Shown here: in pieces, positions 60,870-64,000 of the stretch
Numbering within the stretch: the first letter of the stretch is position 1
Layout: the number at the start of each line of letters is the position of its first letter
From: Chaetorhynchus papuensis
Lineage: Eukaryota; Chordata; Aves; Passeriformes; Rhipiduridae
Reading direction: 5' to 3'
Length of the DNA: 64,000 nucleotides
NCBI GenBank assembly: GCA_013396525.1
Contig: VWYX01000352.1
Span: 558,759-622,758 of the forward strand
Translations under genes and position numbers: made by a program
Notes under the pieces: model-generated
Told to the model about the DNA's origin: nothing
Databases searched by the model: none
The model's input: the letters and a program-made list of their open reading frames with translations, nothing else

Positions 60870-63800
60870 ACGTAGCATAGAGACAAGAGAGGTAGGGTCA
60901 GGTCAGGCAAGGAAGGGTGAAAGAATATGTAACAAGCCAGGGACCACCAAAACAGACTAATTACTCCCATAGAGTGACCGGATGGTTATCTGATCAAGAA
61001 GGGGAAAAAAAAAAACCCAGGAGGTAAAAAAAAAGTAAAAAAGAAAAAACCCCACAGGTAGAATTTAAAACAAAAGGTTTATCAGCACCAAAAGCCCACT
61101 GCCCTGGGTAAATGTGCTTCCTTGCAACAATAAAGACAAATAAAGTACTAAAAAAGGATAAAGCAGGAGATTACAGACCTAGCTGTGGTTTGATAAATGG
61201 CACTCTACTCCACTCTGCTTATTGTGTACTTCATACCTCGCTCTTGAATATGGAAGAGAATTTTATTAAAGATTTAGCCACGGTGGTGGTGGTGACTGGC
61301 TCACAGTAATTTTCCTACAAAGTAGTTTAATCTATCACAGGGCAGACAGTGCACCTTCTTACCATGTATCATATCTGTCTATTGAGTAAGTGCTATCCAA
61401 ATCCAATTTCTTTTCATTTTTGGAACCTGTGATGCATATTCAAGATACATTTTCTTTTTGTCTGTGGCCTAAATTAGGTGCTTTATAAAGAAAAAATAGA
61501 AAAGAAAAAAAAAGTGAAGTAATAAAAAAGACTGGACATTTTCTTTTTTTTTTTTTCTGAGATTCACTACAGTGCTAATGATGCAAAACAATGGGCATGT
61601 ATGGTTGGCTGTCACTGCACTCACAACACTGTCAGTCCACAGCCCCACCTCCAAATGCTGGCCCCAGCTCTCACAGGTGAAACTTATAAAATTGCTGCAA
61701 TAAAGCCCTAACTTGCTATGATATTTCAATGCTTATTTTCTAGATTTAATTAAAATAATAATCACTGTGCTTTTTTTAATTGAATGATCTGAGGCTGGAA
61801 AAGTTGTTGGTTCAGGCAATCAAAAACGGAGTCAAAGCATTTGGAAATTACAGAATTTTTTTTCCGTCACAACGAAACCTAAGATACAGCTTCTAAAAGT
61901 TTCTTCATTTTAATTGTAAATGACTCTGTAGGATTCACCAAGAATCTAAGAAATTAAGTACTTCTGATAATTTCTCAGTTCTGACAAGTATTTCCTCCCA
62001 GTCTGTGGCTTTTGGTTTGGGGACAGGGGGATTTTTCCGTTTCCTTACTTCTGTGTGTCTGCTGAGAGTGTTTGTCAAACTGAGAGAGAAATTAAAGAGA
62101 TCTAACCCAAAACTGTTACCTCCAAACACATTTCTTTTGGAAACTATTGTTAATATGGAATACAGTAGTTCTCCAGATCTGAGTATGAAGCACATCCAAG
62201 CATAAAATATACAGGTATTTCAACAAACACTTCAGGGGCAACTAAAGGTGACAGAGTCGGTCCTTTGTGATTTGTATCCTCTGTGTATCACAGTCTGACT
62301 AATGCCCTTTCTTAAACCAGTACATAAGATCAGTGTATGTATTTCAAGGTGATAATCAGAACATTACATCTAATAACGTTTGAATTTATGCCTGCTACAA
62401 TGTGGGTGATTACCAGATGTTAAATTTACTCTGCTAAGAGAAAATAAACTTATATATAAGACTGAATTTTACCCAGAGTAGTTTCCAAAGGGCAGTCTTG
62501 GAAATGTGAGCCTTAGCCCAGAACTAGCTTCAAACCTATTCCAGCTTTGGTGCCAGGGAAGAATCTTTTTACAAGTTGTATCAACAAGAATCTTTCTTTC
62601 AACTTGATCTTCAACATCTCTGACATATGCAACAGGCTGAAACAGCTATCTCTAACATGGTTTTTTGCACAATACCCATGATACCATATTTTTCCCTTGG
62701 ACTTTCTGTTTCTAATCTCTGTCTTCTTACCACTGTATTTTTCTTTCATAATTTAAGCAGCGCTATCCTAGTGCCTATAAACATAGTCCCATTCAGGTCT
62801 GAGACTTCAACAACAGCAGAGAGTACAAAGAATTGTGTTCATGTACTCAGTAGTAATGATTTTTAGTATTCAATACCAAAAGTGTGCATGACTAAGAATA
62901 TCAGTCCATATTTCATGCTAGACAAGTCAGGTCAGTGTACTCTGAGTCTGTGGCGATCTTACTACTTCTTAGCACTTGTTTCCAAAGTCTTCCCTAATCA
63001 GGTCCCTACCTCTATGAGGACCAGACTTGAACTCAGAGATTAATTTAGAGGATTGCCAAAATTTTAATTTTATCATGGGATTTCTTTTCAGATTCCATTA
63101 AAGATTGTAGTTTTGTCTATTCACAGTTAGCAAACACTCTGAATGAAAAAGCACAAGCTCTCTTCTCTACTATTTCAGTTTTTGCTGTAGTGTTAATATA
63201 GAGAATCTCATTATTGCTTTTGTTCAGATGTAAATAACTCTGTGTCCTGTTTCTTCCAAGCTGACAGTTCAGTCATCTCTGTCTGCATTTTCCACTACTG
63301 ATCCTGTGAAGGGTGTTCTCTGAGGCAGCACTCAGGCAGTGATGTTCTGTGAGAGCCTGAAAATACCGAAATTTGAAAACTTAAAATCAATGCAGTTACA
63401 TTCTCAAAAGGCAGAATTTTCCTGGACTTTTTATCTTTATGAGTGTTACAATTGCTGGGCTTCCTTTGGTCTTCAAATGCTGTTCTGCCTAATGCATTTT
63501 ATACAGCACTGCAGACCCTCTGCTGTATCCCCAGCATCAGGGCACTGCCTACTCTCCCTGAGCACCTTCCTGCTCTTACTTTACTCTCACTTAGGAAAAT
63601 AAATGACATTTAAAATTTGGATTGGTCAGTAACTTTCCAAAGTCCTCTGTTCAAGGTCCCCGACCCATTAGGATCTCAGAGAAAGGACCCAATCAGCTCC
63701 CCACACATGCAATATTTAAGCTTGCCTTTAAATAACTCTAAAACACTTTTAGACTTTCACCTTTGCTTAGCAAATGCTTAGAAAAGCATGTGGTTTATAA

Positions 63801-64000
63801 TTATATGGAATTGAATACTCTTTGAATTTCTCTAATACAACTATTCTTCTTAGCTGATTTAAGTGAGAACAACTGAAAATATCATGACTGTCATCCTATC
63901 AAAGGAAGTAACACCACCACTTAGTCTTTATTCTAAGATATCTATTTTTTGCAGTTACTTGCTGAAAGTGCTATTTAAGCCTCATTCTGGTGTCCTACAC
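60870..64000. other. Unique sequence, no recognised gene
   Basis: No gene was recognised. Low-complexity runs are at 61004-61055 (A/C-rich) and 61544-61556 (13 T). Several open frames of 60-87 codons at 61469-63602 show no domain signature. Confidence 0.5.

Noticed and set aside
1..64000. CRISPR arrays, operons, ribosome binding sites, riboswitches, phage or plasmid features
   Set aside because: Repeats, base composition and absence of long coding frames point to vertebrate nuclear DNA; no regularly spaced direct repeats or bacterial gene structure were seen.

Overview
The window looks like a gene-poor stretch of a bird nuclear genome. The strongest evidence is its repeats: several CR1 LINE fragments of clearly different ages, including the typical CR1 3' end with ATTCTATG-type units, and one solo avian ERVL-type LTR with an internal TTA microsatellite. 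Base composition is AT-rich (roughly 35-38% GC judged by eye), CpG is scarce, and repeat density is low. There are no signs of prokaryotic gene organisation, CRISPR arrays or rRNA. I recognise no intact protein-coding gene. The open frames present are about what chance gives at this base composition, so this is either intergenic desert or the interior of one or more very long introns.

Layout. 1-1.5 kb: AT-rich sequence with one unrecognised decayed-looking open stretch. 1.5-2.4 kb: an old CR1 fragment split by an A/C tract. 2.4-13 kb: unique sequence with one piece of an ancient amniote repeat, one candidate small exon and one conserved-looking block. 13.0-14.1 kb: the longest CR1 copy (+ strand, about 1.1 kb, reverse transcriptase C-terminus to 3' end, broken by frameshifts and stops). 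14-30.7 kb: unique sequence with a second ancient repeat piece, a perfect 20-bp palindrome, a possible degraded LTR, a CpG-bearing block and a long nested hairpin. 30.7-32.2 kb: two minus-strand CR1 copies, the second carrying a small plus-strand CR1 insertion. 37.3-37.9 kb: the solo LTR. 41.56-41.85 kb: an open frame bounded by good splice-site matches. 44-57 kb: several conserved-looking noncoding blocks, a tRNA-derived SINE with A and B boxes at tRNA spacing (48.1 kb, minus), a CR1 tail (49.6 kb) and an old CR1 reverse-transcriptase fragment (57.1-57.3 kb). 57.3-64 kb: unique AT-rich sequence with homopolymer tracts.

No pathway or operon logic can be given. What the window records is a history of retroposition (ancient amniote repeats, old CR1, younger CR1 and nested CR1, ERV LTR) around unique sequence that may hold distal regulatory elements. 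The candidate exons and conserved blocks are inferences from splice-site quality and retained CpG. They need alignment to other birds and RNA evidence.
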